In this document: positions 1-13,538 of the stretch, piece by piece
Layout of the letters: each line of letters starts with the position of its first letter
Numbering within the stretch: position 1 is the stretch's first letter
Assembly: GCA_013399115.1 (NCBI GenBank)
Contig: VXAA01001414.1
Span: forward strand, 38,241-102,240
Length of the DNA: 64,000 bases
Reading direction: 5' to 3'
DNA from: Anseranas semipalmata
Taxonomy: Eukaryota > Chordata > Aves > Anseriformes > Anseranatidae
Translations under genes and position numbers: made by a program
The notes under the pieces: model-generated
Databases searched by the model: none
What the model saw: only the letters and a program-made list of their open reading frames with translations
What the model was told of the DNA's origin: nothing

Positions 1-410
1 GCTGAGAGAGCTGGGGATGTTCAGCCTGGAGAAGAGAAGGCTCCAGTGAGACCTCATTGTGGCCTTTCAATACTTAAAGGGGTCTTATAAAAAGGATGGA
101 GAGGGACTCTTTGCTCGCATAGATAATGATAGGACAAGGGGCAATGGTTTTAAACCAAAAGAGGATAGATTTAGACTAGATGTTAGGAAGAAATTCTTCA
201 TGGTGAGGGTGGTGAGACACTGGAACAGGTTGCTCAGAGAGGTTGTGGCTGCCCCATCCCTGGAGGTGTTCAAGGCCAGGCTGGATGGGGCCCTGGCCAA
301 CCTGATCTAGTGGGTGGCATCCCTGTCTATGGCAGGGGGGTTGGAACCAGATGATCTTTAAGGTCCCTTCCAACCCAAGCCATTCTATGATGCTATGATT
401 CTATGATTCT
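1..410 (+). mobile_element. CR1 LINE, 3' end (5' part outside window or truncated)
   Basis: CR1 is the main LINE of bird genomes. This piece carries the end of ORF2 (open at 59-310, with the C-terminal motifs RFRLDVRKKFF, RHWNRL and FKARLDGAL before a TAG), then the short 3' UTR (ccagatgatctttaaggtcc) and the terminal tail of repeated ATTCTATGAT-type units ending near 410. The reading frame upstream has an in-frame stop at about position 46-48, so the copy is dead. The element runs off the left edge, so its 5' end cannot be seen. It is closest in the window to the minus-strand copy at 35897-36365. Confidence 0.95.
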
Positions 411-775
411 TCCTAATGGCAGGGGTTACCCAGCTGTTGAGAAGCCAGCTTTGCTAACATGTTGTTAAGGTAGTGAAGATAACAAATTATGAGTATCTGC
501 TGGTGCTGCCAACCCTTAAGCTACTTAGCCTTGAAGAATCTCTCTGCTTGGATTAAATTACATACGATCCGTGTAAAGGGATCTAGCGAATCTACTGACT
601 CACATCCACCTCCTACTAAAGTATCAGCTTCCCTGATACTGGCCAGTACAAGGAGACAACTGCCAAAATCATTTCAAAACAGCTGGTGAAGATCTATGAC
701 CTCAGGTAGAGCAAACCCTGAACAAAGCACTACTAGCCAAATGGATTTTGATAGGGCAGAGAATACAGTAACTAT

Positions 776-1075
776 TTAGGTAGACTGTAGGTAGCAGGCA
801 AGCCTTAAATTCACCAGCATCGACGTGTCCAGATTAGCCACTGAAACAGTGGTACCCAGAGTATGACTTGTGGGGACAGCTGGCACCATGCACAAAGCAC
901 CTTCCACAGCACTGCCAGACGTGACCAGGTGAAAGCTGGTGTCATCATTTGAATAGCTCTGAATTTTGCTGAGATATTTTATCCTCCTTCCCTCAAAAAA
1001 TATTGAGATGGTCTGAAAAATTCGCCAGAGTTGAATGTTGCTGCCAGTGGTGTAGTCAATCACCATCTCCTCATA
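776..1075 (-). other. Open segment behind an acceptor-like site; doubtful
   Basis: On the minus strand an open frame of about 100 codons starts directly after a TAACAG acceptor-like sequence (an in-frame TAA lies just before the AG) and runs to a TAA at 776-778. The predicted peptide begins YEEMVIDYTTGSNIQLW and looks protein-like, but I recognise no family. A frame of this length is expected by chance many times in 64 kb, the pyrimidine tract before the AG is poor, and I see no partner exon nearby. Confidence 0.12.
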
Positions 1076-1806
1076 CTGTTACAAACTGGCTTTGGAGATT
1101 GACATTTGTGTACTTCAGGGATGTATGGGCTGATACCATGTATTTTGTAGGTGTTTCCAGCTACTCCTGAGTTTACTAACCAAAGCCTTTTCAAGCTGCA
1201 CTGTCCATAAAACCTATCACTGTAGATCACATAAGTAACTATTGAATTTCACACACCAAACATCCACATGTCTAGGTGTCTGCTACACTTTGGTTTTCAT
1301 TCATTTGAAATATGAGTTTTCATGAGCAGAATTTCTAATTTATATTAATATCAGATTAGAGGTTTCTCTTCATACATCAGAAAAACAAATATAATCCTTC
1401 TAAACCTTCTAGCAATGTTCTCTCTATTCCCACCTAGCATCTTTCCTCACAATCCCACTCTGCACTGACTACAGCTAAGTGGGACGCTTGTAAGAAAAGC
1501 CAGTATTTTATCTTTGCCTGAGAAAAGATGAACCCATGAGCCATAGATATAAAGAAAAGAATAAACAGATGCCCACTTAAACTGGAAGACAAATTGGAGA
1601 TATGATTTCATAGTTTTACAATTGTTTTCAGTCCCGTGGATCCCTGGTCTCTCTATTTCTGCAATGCAAGCCACCCTCCCCATGTATCAGTGCAATGTTA
1701 AGGCTAACATCACACAGTGCTTCCATAATGCTAGGCTGTCACCATTCCAGGGAAATTCTTCAGCAAGACTCTTTATATCAGGAGTGAAAACTTAAAATCT
1801 GGAAGA

Positions 1807-1853
1807 AGAACAACAACAAAACACACACACACTCACATAAACACACAAAAAAA
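1807..1853. repeat. Imperfect (AC)n / A-rich microsatellite
   Basis: A CAA-rich lead runs into six AC units at 1821-1832, then interrupted CA and A-rich sequence to about 1853. Confidence 0.85.
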
Positions 1854-2652
1854 CAGGGAGCTATAGTTCTTCAAATGGGAGTAAAAATCTTTTCTAATTT
1901 TGAACATGACAGAATTTTCCATTTCAAATTACTATGCAAGACATAATTAAGTCATCTGCACAGAACACTTTTGAAGAAAAATGATATAAATAAGTTCTAA
2001 ATCTTGTTTCTCAGATGAGGAATCACACAGAATATCCAGGCAAAAAGGAGGTTTTCCATCTTTAGTTCAGTGCTTCTCCCTCAGCAAAGCACTGTCTTTA
2101 CAGAGAATTGATCAACTGAAAACAAATAGGATGCAATACTCTTGATAATATGTAGTAGAAAGGTTTGAAAAACCCAGATTCTTAGACTGTGAAACTTGCT
2201 TCTTTCAGATGTCACATAGCAGAAGATACTTTTGCCACATCACTGCACTGTGAGACAACCGGATGTGCTTTTGTGACAAGTGTTTTATATGGATATCAGG
2301 CTCTCATGTGCTTCACGGTATTTATATATCTTACATCACCAAGCTGTAGCATGAAAAGCTTGTTTTGTTGAGTTTTAGGAGATGTACCTGCTCAGCCCCC
2401 CATGCTGTTGTGCTAGGAGTCAGCTAGATGGTGCTCATGGGGTGGCAGCCAATGTCCAAAGACAGCACTAGGATTTTGCTCTGGGCCTCTTCCCTGCCTC
2501 CAACATGCCATACAATCTAAGAAAATTATCACAGATGAAAAATCAGGACCAGCAGGAAGGGGACGAATGAGTGAAAGGAAACTGCATCTCAGATATTATA
2601 TGAGCACAGAGCCTTACACAATCACTCTGGATCTCGAGGGCTGGGATGCTTG

Positions 2653-2684
2653 TACAAAGCTGGGACGTCATACAAAGCTGGGAC
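2653..2684. repeat. 14-bp direct repeat, 18-bp period
   Basis: The 14-mer tacaaagctgggac occurs at 2653-2666 and again at 2671-2684 with four bases between, so a short local duplication. Confidence 0.85.
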
Positions 2685-4539
2685 TGCTTTTGTTGTATTC
2701 CCACCTGGCAGCCTAAGAAGAGCACATTACTGACAACTTGGGAAGGAACCATGTTGGAGAGACCTGGCACTGTGGAAGTTGTTTTTCTTGTGATGGATAG
2801 CAACCCTAGCTGTAAGCTTCACCGTGATCTGATGGTGTGTACCTTTATGGGTGTTTGAAGTTAGAAATAATTAGTAGCTCTTAGTGGTCTGTGAAGTTGC
2901 CTAGTTTTACTGGATGTATTGCATACTGCAGATAGTACCATGTAAAAGCACATTGCACTAACAGTAAATATGAAAAAACTCAAAGTACTCAGGGACTGTA
3001 GACAGATTTTTTTGTGGACATGGTGCTCAGGGATCCATTGAGTGGCAGAATACTTATTAATTCTTAAATCTGAAGATTCCACCTGGTCCCTTGGGCTGAA
3101 AGCTTGTATGAAAATTTCATTTCAGAATGACAAGCCCATATATGCACAGGAATGATTTTCTAAATAAAACTCTAGATCATTTTTTATTCATCTTATGTCT
3201 AAAATGCCCAGAGGCATAGATCCATAAAAGTTTTAAACTTTAAACAAAAGCTCCTTTTGAGTTGCATGAAAACAAAACATTGTGAAAGTAACAGTTTATA
3301 TTATTTATTGTGATGTTTACCTAGCAAGGGAAGCTGATGAGTTAATTCTCAGTGGAAGTGCTGAATTACGCTAGGAACAGAAGCCCAATTAATTAAGGAT
3401 CATTTCCTATTGATTTCACTGTGCTACAGACCAGACTCAAAGTACCTGTTATACTTTTGGCACTATGTAAGATATAAATAATAAACAATAATACACTTAT
3501 GCCAGTTACTGCTGTCCTGATGACCTGTAATTCTCACTGTGGAAACACTTCTAAGACTTTGAAGTGAACACAATAGAAGCCACTATGTCTCTTGAAAGAA
3601 CAAGCACAGGAAAAGCACGGAAGTGCACAGAGGCACTATGCACACTCCAGATCAAAGATGATAGCCAAGTGAACAGATTTGAAAAATGGACAAAACTGGA
3701 AATAAATACATTTTTTCCAATTCAAATGAGAAAATGCCGAATTTCATGCCTAAAGATGGGAATCATCTACTCTTCAGAGCACAAAATCTGGGTACATTCA
3801 GGATATGTACTAGAACTAGACTTCAAGTGCAGATGCACCTCACAACTTCATTCTGAGCAAAAATCATCTCCTGGAAACCTCCCTGTTTGACAGCTTTGAT
3901 CAGCACATTGCATGGTCATAAAGCACCAGGGCATGTGCTTTCTCTCTAGAGGTGCTTATCCATGCTGGGAACTAGTTGGAGCTCCACACTGCAGTGTTTA
4001 GCCCTTCGTGTCCCCACTGTTGACAGCCTCTCCATATAAAGCAGCAAAGCAATCTGTTCTGTTGTCCAAGCTCTTACAAGGTTGTGATGAGATTTAGAGT
4101 GAAGTTCTGGCTCACTTCAAAGTTGAACTGATAAAGATTATTACAGAAGACAAATGTGTTTGACTAGGTCTGGAAAATATAGCAAATATTCTGAGCATTT
4201 CCAGAATTTTTAAGAAATTCAGAAAGTTCAGCATTCCTTTGATACAACTGTGTTTATTTATAAAGAACATACACAAGATTGTGTTCCTGAGAGAGAAAAT
4301 GCAGAAACAAGTTGTCTGACTACAGTTTTCAAACCTGCTTCTAGTGAGCCTAATACCAGAAGGTATCCTGCCTCTGCACCCTCCCAAAGCTAATCTCTCC
4401 CAGCTTTGGCTTGGTTGCCTCTCTCCACTGACTGCTTTCTGCCCCTGAAGTCCACACAGAAGTATCAAATCCATGACCTAGCTTTTTTGTTTGTATTAAG
4501 TCACTAAAATAATTACTGGCTACTGGGTCATAAAGATTC

Positions 4540-4578
4540 TTTTTGTTTGTTTGTTTGTTTTGTTTGTTTGTTTGTTTT
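4540..4578. repeat. (TTTG)n microsatellite
   Basis: About nine TTTG units with a single-base interruption in the middle. Confidence 0.9.
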
Positions 4579-5451
4579 GCTCATGTTTGCCAAACTAACT
4601 ACTAATTACTGTCTTGTACAGCAGCTCTCCCTGTCTATGCTGAATTACATTTTCTTTTCACTTAGCCTGAAGAAATGACAGATAGTACACCCATGAACTC
4701 CAGCCCAGCCATGTTCACAATTCACGGTGGCCATCAATATCTCACAGAACAGCAATAACAACATGCACTATAAAATAGTCAGCTTCACTCAGACAGTAAG
4801 AAGTTTGGGCAAGTGACTCATTCTGAGTCCCCAGATATGGCTTCCAGTTATGAAAAACAATATATATCAAGGTATCAACTTTTAAAAGATGTGTAAGTAC
4901 ATTCATTGCATGAAGGACAGGGTAAAATTTTACCCTGTTGACATGGAAAGAAGAAAAGGAAGATGGGAGCAGTGCTTAGCATGTCTGTGGCCAACGTCCA
5001 CCCTGAGCAAGAGGATAGGATGACTACAATCAGTCTGCTGACTCAACAGGAAAGCATCCTCCAAGGCCTGAGGTCAGGCTCCTTCTAAAGAAGCTACAGA
5101 CAGATTAGCAAAGCTCCCACCTCTACAAGGCCAGGCAGCAGTCCTTTTGGGCAGGGCTGCATGCAGCAGAGCTAGCAGCAACAGTCTGGTTTGAAAGCCT
5201 GGAGGAAAGTGGAAAAGGAGGGAAGAAGAGGGAAGCTCTCAGAGCCTTTGACTTCTGCTCATTAACCACCTCCTCTTTGAGCTTAGATTCAGCAGGAGGA
5301 CATAGAAAAATCACAGAAAATGGTCTTTTCATTTCTTCTGCTGGTTAAAGTTCAGGTTTGCTTATAGAGAGCCATGAGGAAAGGCTTGACTTGGTGAGGC
5401 TATTCTTTGGCCTCGGGAATGAAAGGGCTTAAGGAAGTGACATAATCCAGT

Positions 5452-5470
5452 AAAAAAAAAAAAAAAAAAA
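5452..5470. repeat. Poly(A) tract, 19 bases
   Basis: A run of 19 A. It lies about 100 bases upstream of the decayed CR1 but is not that element's tail, since CR1 does not end in poly(A). Confidence 0.9.
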
Positions 5471-5571
5471 GAATTTTAAATGCTCACCAAATATTTAAAA
5501 TGAGACATTATGTGGAAAGAGTTATTCCATATCTGAGAGCATGTACACTAAATGTGAACATGACATTTTGC

Positions 5572-5835
5572 TGCTTGGAGAAGCAAAGAGAGAGCTAGCT
5601 GCTGTCTTCAGCTACCTTAAAGGGGTTGTAGATAAGGCAGAGCCAGCCTTCTCAGCAACAGACAGTGAAAGGATGAGAGGCAATGACTGCATTGAAGCAA
5701 GGGCAATTATGTGTGATGTAAACAGAGATCTTCATTGTGAAGGTGGTCCACCAATGGAGTAAACACCCAGAAAGGCTGGGGATCTCTGTCTTTTCAACAA
5801 GCTTGATTTTAAATCCAAACCAGGGCTCACGGAAA
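5572..5835 (+). mobile_element. Ancient, highly decayed CR1 fragment
   Basis: The order of motifs matches the C-terminal part of CR1 ORF2 on the plus strand: an EKR-like start (ggagaagcaaagagag), the 'cttcagctaccttaaagggg' segment, 'gacagtgaaaggatgagaggcaat' split by substitutions, then 'cattgtgaaggtggtcca' and 'agaaaggctggggatctctgt'. There are many substitutions and a lost region where the RFRLDIRKKFF block should be. It is much older than the other CR1 copies here. Boundaries are approximate. Confidence 0.7.
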
Positions 5836-6104
5836 GTCAAACTACAAGTTCAAATTGAAGTTGAGATATTTCATAGCAGAAGGCTGTAGATGTGTATCCC
5901 ATTTCTGCTGCCACTGACAATTCTGTCCCTTATCCTTCCCTGCTGTTTGTCACTACCCTTCAGAGTGCTGCAGATGCATCAGCCTAACTGCAAGCGCAGA
6001 CAGTCCTCAACACCACTACCCAAGTTAAGTATTTTGCATGTTTCAGCCTATTTCAGGTTTCAGTGTATGCTGAAAGGGTGACTCAAAGTAGTTAAAGTAC
6101 ATTT

Positions 6105-6120
6105 TTAACCATATGGTTAA
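6105..6120. repeat. 16-bp perfect palindrome
   Basis: TTAACCATATGGTTAA is perfectly self-complementary. It contains an NdeI-type CATATG centre. Such lengths can occur by chance in AT-rich DNA. Confidence 0.9.
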
Positions 6121-6897
6121 GAGCCTATCATACACCTGACTACCTTATTTTGGAACAAGATATATAGCAAATAGTATTTTATGAGGTTTCTTCACACTTA
6201 TGCTTTATTTAACATGTGCTCCTGTTCAACTGACTTTTTGTCAAGTGAGCCTCAAATATTTGTGAAATGAATAAAACTTCATGGTAGCAAAAGAGGACAA
6301 CATGACTGCGGAGCAGGGCAGTTGACAGGTACAGGGTATACACTTCACAGGAAATATCCAGTCCACTCTGCATTTGTGCCCACTGAGACTGGGTACTAAA
6401 ATGGGGATTTCACACCCAAGGTATAAGAAACACCTCTGCAAACTCCAGCTGAGGTTAATCAAACTATGGGCAAAAATGATACCTTCAATAATATTCATAT
6501 GGGAGCTTGCTCCACTTAGGCCTCATTTGTGATGCCACTGGCTGTACGTATGCATTCACCTTTTTCATTTTCAGAATTGTACAATTGTCCGTCTGCTGGA
6601 AAATAAATTAAGACACATATAAGGGAAGTTTCCTAAACCTCACCACAACCACAACTATTTTCTTCACAGCAAATCATGTTACAGTCAGTCTGTCATTTTC
6701 CATGAAAGATGCAAATTTCAAATCACTTTAAAATTGTTTCAACTTTTCTAACAGTATCATCAGAGTACAAAGAAGCTGTATAGCATCACTATGTTTATGT
6801 GATAGAGTTTTATCTTTAACGTTGCTCACTTGGAACAAGTGTAGAGTACAACACAGACACATCAGAATAAATAAGAAATGAGAGGAAAAATAGTGAG

Positions 6898-6920
6898 TTT
6901 TTTTTTTTTTTTTTTTTTTT
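6898..6920. repeat. Poly(T) tract, 23 bases
   Basis: Uninterrupted run of 23 T after a purine-rich stretch. Confidence 0.95.
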
Positions 6921-9900
6921 ACCCCTCAGAGTTCACTTCAGGAACAGTGGTTATTGACTTAATTCCACAGCACAGGGTCCATGTTGATAAGAGATAGCAC
7001 AGAATAATATATAGGTAACAAGGGAAATGGTAAAGCAGGTTTTTAAGTGGGAGGAAAGGAAAAATTTTTTTGGAAATATTGATACTGTGGGTAGTTGAAA
7101 AGTTTCACAAGAAATTAACTTCTTCACAAGTAAATTAACTTTTGTCCTAACCCTTTCTCTTAAAAGTGCTTGCTTTTCATGGAAAAGAATTGATTTTCTT
7201 TTTTAACTGCTAAATATAAAAACATGGAAATGAGAAAGGATAAGCCAAAAGCAAAATGGACTTTTTCTTTCTGTTATCACAACATCTCACAAAAATTGTA
7301 TTTCATATAAAGCATATTCCTTTTCCACCTACACCCCTGTAGTAAGCTTCCCAGCGGAACACTGTCCAGTGGCACATGAGATCCGTGCTGCAGGAGCACC
7401 TGTCAAACAGAGCTATGCCATCCTAAAGTAAAATCTACACACCAAAACCATAACTCTGATGTGTTATGGAAACCTTTTTGATTGGAAAGGCTGATTTTCA
7501 GGCTCAAGTTTTGATTAATTCTACTTATTTTGAGGGGGAAAAAAAACGTCCAAAGAAAACAAAACAAGATCGATGGCAAAAAGAAGCATTTTCTCACCGT
7601 AAAATGCTTACTGAGCTCAAGTCAGTCCTGGTGTTTTTTTCTGTTATCACTTCTCAGATGTAGCATTGAGACTTGCACCACAGGTTGAGAGACAAGACCT
7701 GTAACTGGAAAAGATGTACAAAAATTTGCATACCTAAAATCTGTCACAGACCAGTGCTGCATTCAGTCAATCAGGGTTCAGCAGTTTCCCAGTGCTTACC
7801 CATCCCTGCAATATCTGCTTCCAGGAGGAAGATGAAGCACTGAGGTACATTACAGCAACAGGAGTGCCTTCCTGGAACTACACAGGTTTGGATCACAGCC
7901 TAAAGGTTTACATCAACATTAATTCCCACATTTTGAAAGATGTGCTCTTTCAAGCATAAGTGCAAAAAGACATTTTTAAAAATGTGCCTCACTACAGCAA
8001 ATCTTATGAACCACCAAATTTAATTTAGGGAACGACTGGTGTTTTGTTCTTTTTATTTAAATTGCCCCAAACCATTATCACCGAAGAGAATGTCCAATTT
8101 GTCCCATTGCATTTTATACAGATTGCTTTAAGCGTGATTTGGAAAGTGTGGCAATTTTGACATTCAGTGTAAACACGACCACATTTTTGGAGGCTTGGAT
8201 CCAAATGCAGATTCAGTGACATGGCATGAACTTACCTCTACATAGCAATGCAGAGCTGCTCCTCCGGGGTGTTGATAATATGCTTTATCACCAGTCTCTG
8301 CCTATTCAAGTTAACAGTTTTTAACAGCAGATGTAATCTTGAGTGAAACCAAGCTTTTACAAATTGCTATTAATGTGAATGACGCTTAACTTGTCTAACT
8401 GTCTCTTCTGAAGAGTTTATGTTTTCCCTAAAGCTATTTAAATTCAGATTTCTTAACCACTAATTGAACTTGGATAACTAAGCAGGTCATCATCACTTCT
8501 GAGATGGAGGCTGGAGGAGTTTGCTATCTCAACTAAGCAAGGTGAACATGCTTGATTTATGTTGTATAAAAACTTTATGGTATGGTAGAGGTTTGAGGGA
8601 CACTGTTTCAACAGGTCCCACGAGGGGTGGGGTGGGGTCAGATGGTGCTTCCAGACCTCTCTCAACAGCTCAAGGTGGCATGACACTGCCACAAAATGCC
8701 TTGGGTCATTGCATTAATTTTAACTGCTCAGGCTTGTGGCACTACATGATGACAAATTAGGAAGGACTTCATTTCAAGAACTTTTCTATTTTTTTTTTCA
8801 AATGTTCTAAGTGTATGCTATGGTCAAACATTAAGACAGTAAAACAAACTGACAAATGAAAGGGATTTATAAATTGCCTATTATACAAGTTTTCAGAACA
8901 GAGAACAGCAGGCTCATTGCTTTTAGGCCACCAAATCATTGGTGCCAGTACTGAATTTGGTCTAATATTTTAGACATCCTCCAAAGCAACAGACCTTTCC
9001 ATATCCTAAGGATTTTGCAGACAGTTCAAACCTGTACTTCATTATTTTTACCCCATGATAACGGTTCAAAAAGTCATTTTGCATTGCTAGTTGAATTCTA
9101 TTTTGGTACAGTAAATTTAGAAATACACATACTTAACCAGACATAATGCTACCAGAAAACTACTTAACCAACAGATTAACATACTTTGAAACATAACCCG
9201 TGAGTACCTTTGTCCACCTAGGTATAAACATTGTCATAGTGTCTCTAACTGAGGGTGGAAAAATGGGGCAGCAAGAAAGAGAAATCACACAAAGCAACAA
9301 CAATCCCATAAAAAAAAAAAATGCAACAAGCATGATATTTACTTCAAACTCATAATGTCCTATCATAGATGTTAAATGACAGTTTTGCAGCAAAAGCAGG
9401 TGTCTCTTCTTTGAACTTGGGGAAAACTCTGTGCATGCATGCTTGGGTACACTGAGTCTATGCTTCCAGTCAGAGGGAGGCCTGGCTTTCAACACTGTAT
9501 AATTCATTTTCTATCCAATTCAGATTAAGACTGGACCTGTCTCCACCACCACCACCAGTTTTCCATGCTACAGAAGGTTGATTTATTTCAGATACTTCAA
9601 TACATTTCAGTTTTACTTAAGGGGTGGAAGTTTGCATACATGCTATCCATGTGATTGCTTCACAAACCCTTTGTGAAGTATCTTTACTTTTAACGTTACT
9701 TTTTACTTCTTTAGGCTTGCATAAAATAAAACCTGAGAAATGTAAATACTTCCAGTGTGCTTTCTTGAAGGGAAAGTACTTTGGCAGTCCAGGACTGTCC
9801 AGGACTGTCCTGACCCAGAATCTCACCCTTCTTGCATATGAGACTTCCTGTCTTAGTCAGGAGTAGGAGCTGGGTAGCTCAGGGAGAAATTGATTTGGGA

Positions 9901-10190
9901 AACAGGAAAAAAGCCTGAAGAAGGGGTAAGGTGAGAGCTGTGAGCTTGCAGTGCCCCCAGGTCTTGGTCTGGTGAAGAACCCCAGTCCCCATACCCAAAC
10001 AGGCCATAAAGGATCAGCCAGATGGAGCTGCAGGAAAACAGTCAGGTTTCCTGCTTGCACAGTGAAATGCAAAAACAAAAACATATTTGGCTTTTATGAA
10101 CTTTCTGATCAAAAGAAACAGCCTCTTGTTAGAAAGACTGACCTATTTGTGTCCCCAAATTTGATGGAAGATACACAAACACATGAATAT

Positions 10191-10202
10191 GTGTATGTAT
10201 AC

Positions 10203-10234
<32 letters not shown>

Positions 10235-10245
10235 ATAGTATATAT
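10191..10245. repeat. Compound (ATCT)n-(AT)n microsatellite
   Basis: GTAT-rich lead, then about six ATCT units, then AT dinucleotides and GTATAGTATATAT. Confidence 0.9.
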
Positions 10246-10828
10246 CCTCTTCACCCCCAGAGAATGGATAAGAGCCTAATACTACAGAGGACAAGCCTTC
10301 CCTGTTTCCTCTGCTCTGTGATCCTGACCCAGGAGCCTCACTGAGGAGAGTTCTCCTCTCTGGCTCCCTTCTTCAACAATCCCTCCAGATTTTGCTCATC
10401 TCTCTTCCTCCGATGAATGGTTCTCCTCCTCTCTTTCTGCAGATGCTTCCATACTACCTTGCTGCTACCAAGACTCTGAATTAGGATGATTTCCTTTCTT
10501 GACTTTTGTTGTCTTCAAGCATGCAGCAGCATGGGGAAGAACTAGCCTCCTGTCTTAGCCTCTGCTTCCCCTGAGGAGCACTACTTGGAGGAGTGCTAGA
10601 GGATGGCAGCAAGATGCTCAGCTGTTGCCTGAAAACCCAATTCCGGACATTTATCCTTCCCCAAGACATCAAGGAAGTCCTTTTTAAATCCTTGGTTTTC
10701 AGGTTCTGTGAACATAATCTCAAGCCACAAGCCTTCAGAGTCCTGCAATTCTTCATAACTTTTTTTTTTTTTCATCAAAGTCAAGAAGGGCAGCACATGT
10801 GTGCTGTCCAAAAGTGTTTGAAAATGAT

Positions 10829-10840
10829 GGGGGGGGGGGG
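10829..10840. repeat. G12 homopolymer
   Basis: Twelve consecutive G. It creates several overlapping spurious open frames on both strands. Confidence 0.95.
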
Positions 10841-13126
10841 TTTCTTTTCCCTGATTTCCTAATGGAAGTAATTTTCTTCCTTGTGTCTCCAGTGGGTGAG
10901 TCAAAAGCTAGTCTACATCTTTCCTGGTGCACTACAGAGATTCCCATGATACAACTTCTCCTTACCGTCATGGGAGTGGTTTGTGTTTCATGGGTGTATA
11001 CTCAACTCGGAGATGAGGAGACACTGTGGAAGCATTTTTTTTTAGATCCAAATATAACTGTAAACAAAGAAAAAATATATTTTGTGTTACTCTTTTCCCC
11101 CTCTCACACTGATGAATACAAATCATGAATTTTCTAGAAAGTGAAGAGAAAGGGAAACGGTCAACCCTTCTTGTATGGAGGAAATCCACCTTCAATTCAC
11201 TTGTAATTAAAATAGCAGAGCACAATTCCCCCAAATCTGGTAACCTTGAGGACATACAGAATTGTGAAAAGGTAGTAATTCTCATTGAGCGACAAGTTTT
11301 CTAGACCCACAGTCATGAATCTTCTTGAATGCTGTTTCCAGCCATTTCTGTCTACAAACAGTTTACTACAGACATGACTGTTATTTCTACATAATAGTAA
11401 GGTTGCCCAACACTTTCCATTTTAAATGTGCTTTCAGCAGCTAATGATTTTACCAAAGGTTCATCATTTGGGCAGAAATGTTCTATGACACTGTCTGCCC
11501 AGACTAGAAGAAATTATGATTAAAAAAAAAGAAAAAGTGATGCCTCGAAAAAATTCCAGTTATCCATGTCATGCTTTGATAAGGAGATTTGAAAGATGGC
11601 AGGATGTAGTGTTCATGTTAAACATTGTTGTTGTTGCAAAAATCTGTATCAAATCAAACATCTTAAAAGCTTTTGTATGTTTTTGTCTACCCCCATCCTC
11701 TGTGTTTATCTTAGGAAAACCTACTTACAATTTTGCACCTCAAGGCCCAGCAATGGGCTACTGTGACTTGGAGAGGTGGATGTCATCTATTGCTCTGCTT
11801 AGATTTTAGCTGAACTGGGGCAGTGGAGAGGAGGACAACAGGGAGATTGTAAGCAGTAACAAAACAGATGGACAGGACTGATATAGAGGACATGGGGAAC
11901 AGTTTGGGAAATGAAGCCCAAGGCTGACAGCTGGGAAGAGAGAATCCAGGAGAGTGAAGGAGAAGGGGTGAGACAAGTTGTTAAGTGGCCATCAAGGACA
12001 GAGAATGGGAAACAGATGGAAAACAGGAATGAGCAGTATAGCTGGAAGTAAATGAGTAGCAGATAAATGGAAATGAAGGAAGAGAGGGAGTCCTGGAGAG
12101 AGGGCTCCGTTCAGTAGGACTGTGAAAGAAGGCACATGCACTCTTGCAGCAAGTCTTGCGTGGGTCTCCATGGCACATAGATCCACCAATGAGCAGTATG
12201 CAATGTATGAACTGGCAGAGACCAAACTAGAAAAGAAATAGGATTGGATTATCTCTTGAAATTATACTACAGCTGCCAGTTACCCAGATAAGGTGACAGA
12301 GGCAGGATCCTGGAGTTTCTGTGCAATGCACAGAGCTCTTTGGTGCTGGCTGCTTCCTGACCCTGGTGTCTGGGCTAGGGAGGCAGAGGTTTGCTTCTCC
12401 CTCCTAACTCTCCCCATATCTTCCCTCTCTGGCCAGATGCTTATGTTAGATGGATTCTTATGGAAGTCACTTGCATTATGGAAACTTCAGTGTTGCTCAA
12501 ATATTGGAGGTGGATGACAAAGAGGCAAGGACTGGTGAGAGTGTTTTGAGGTGTGGGAAGAAGAAAGTTGCTAAGAGAAGAGACTAATTTGAGCTCCTAA
12601 ATGTCTCAGTACTTGCTCATGCATATTCCTAGAACAGGGATGAGACAGAAATCAATGCATATCCAGCCCTGACAGCAACTTAAAACCTGGATGCTACATT
12701 ATTTTTCCTTCTCAGTGAGGAGGCAGTAAAGCATACAAGATTTTTAGGTTGGGACTCTGCTACTTCAGCTGTGATCTGAGCTATGCATGCCTGCATTGGG
12801 AAAGATGCTGCTGCATGTGCTCACATTTTTGGTTATGGATACACACGAATAAGCACGTTCTTAAGTTCTTTATCCTCTCAGGACAAATGAACACAGCAAA
12901 AACTGTCAGAGCCTTGAGTGCAATCATTTAGTACCTAGACAGCATATCTGAGCAAATATGCTAAATAGGGAAAGAAAAGACATAACTTGCTCCAGCAAAA
13001 TAACATTCTTCACCTCCCCACCTACTCCTCAGCCATCAACTTCATGGAGCAACTGAGTAAAAAAAAAAATCATAATACAGAAGATAATGGCTGACTAAGA
13101 GAGGCTCCTAGGTCCACTGCAGGCAT

Positions 13127-13146
13127 GCTATGGTTCAAACCATAGC
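13127..13146. repeat. 9-bp inverted repeat, 2-base centre
   Basis: gctatggtt at 13127-13135 and its exact reverse complement at 13138-13146, separated by CA. Confidence 0.9.
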
Positions 13147-13470
13147 TTTTGCTCAGTGCTGACAGACAAAACGTCATCTTTGTAATCTATGTCCTGGCTG
13201 TAGAGTTCTCTGCTCTAATTATTCTGCAAGTGTCTCTCATCACAGCCTGGAACAGACTTTCTAAGGGCTGAGACTACTGGAACAGGGAAGATTTATGGAG
13301 CCAGTCAACCCTGGTTTCCTTCAGTAGAACCTTGATTAAGAACCAAAAAACTCTTCCAAATCTTAGGAGGCAAGTTTCCCTCTGCATCAAGGATTACTCA
13401 TTCTTCCTGGTGCACTGAAGTTGAAGGATTAAGTAACTTTTCCCAAATATAGAATATATCACCCCCAGCC

Positions 13471-13485
13471 ACACACACACACACA
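13471..13485. repeat. (AC)7 microsatellite
   Basis: Short pure AC run. Confidence 0.9.
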
Positions 13486-13538
13486 TTGCTGCCTTAAGTG
13501 AAGCATCTGAGGAGGAAAATGAGATTAAAAATTTAGGA

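Larger units (their letters stand above)
411..5571. other. Unassigned non-coding DNA
   Basis: AT-rich sequence with no recognisable gene or intact repeat. Open frames are short and scattered on both strands as expected by chance. The longest are 776-1075 minus (listed separately), 3564-3890 plus (108 codons) and 4112-4474 minus (120 codons); none has a family motif I recognise. Simple tracts at 1807-1853, 4540-4578 and 5452-5470 are listed separately. Confidence 0.6.

Noticed and set aside
3564..3890. 108-codon plus-strand frame rich in Lys, Ser and Cys
   Set aside because: No homologous family recognised and no splice or promoter context.
10753..11128. Cluster of ~70-110-codon frames around the G12 run on both strands
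   Set aside because: Overlapping frames on both strands share the homopolymer; no coding signal favours one.
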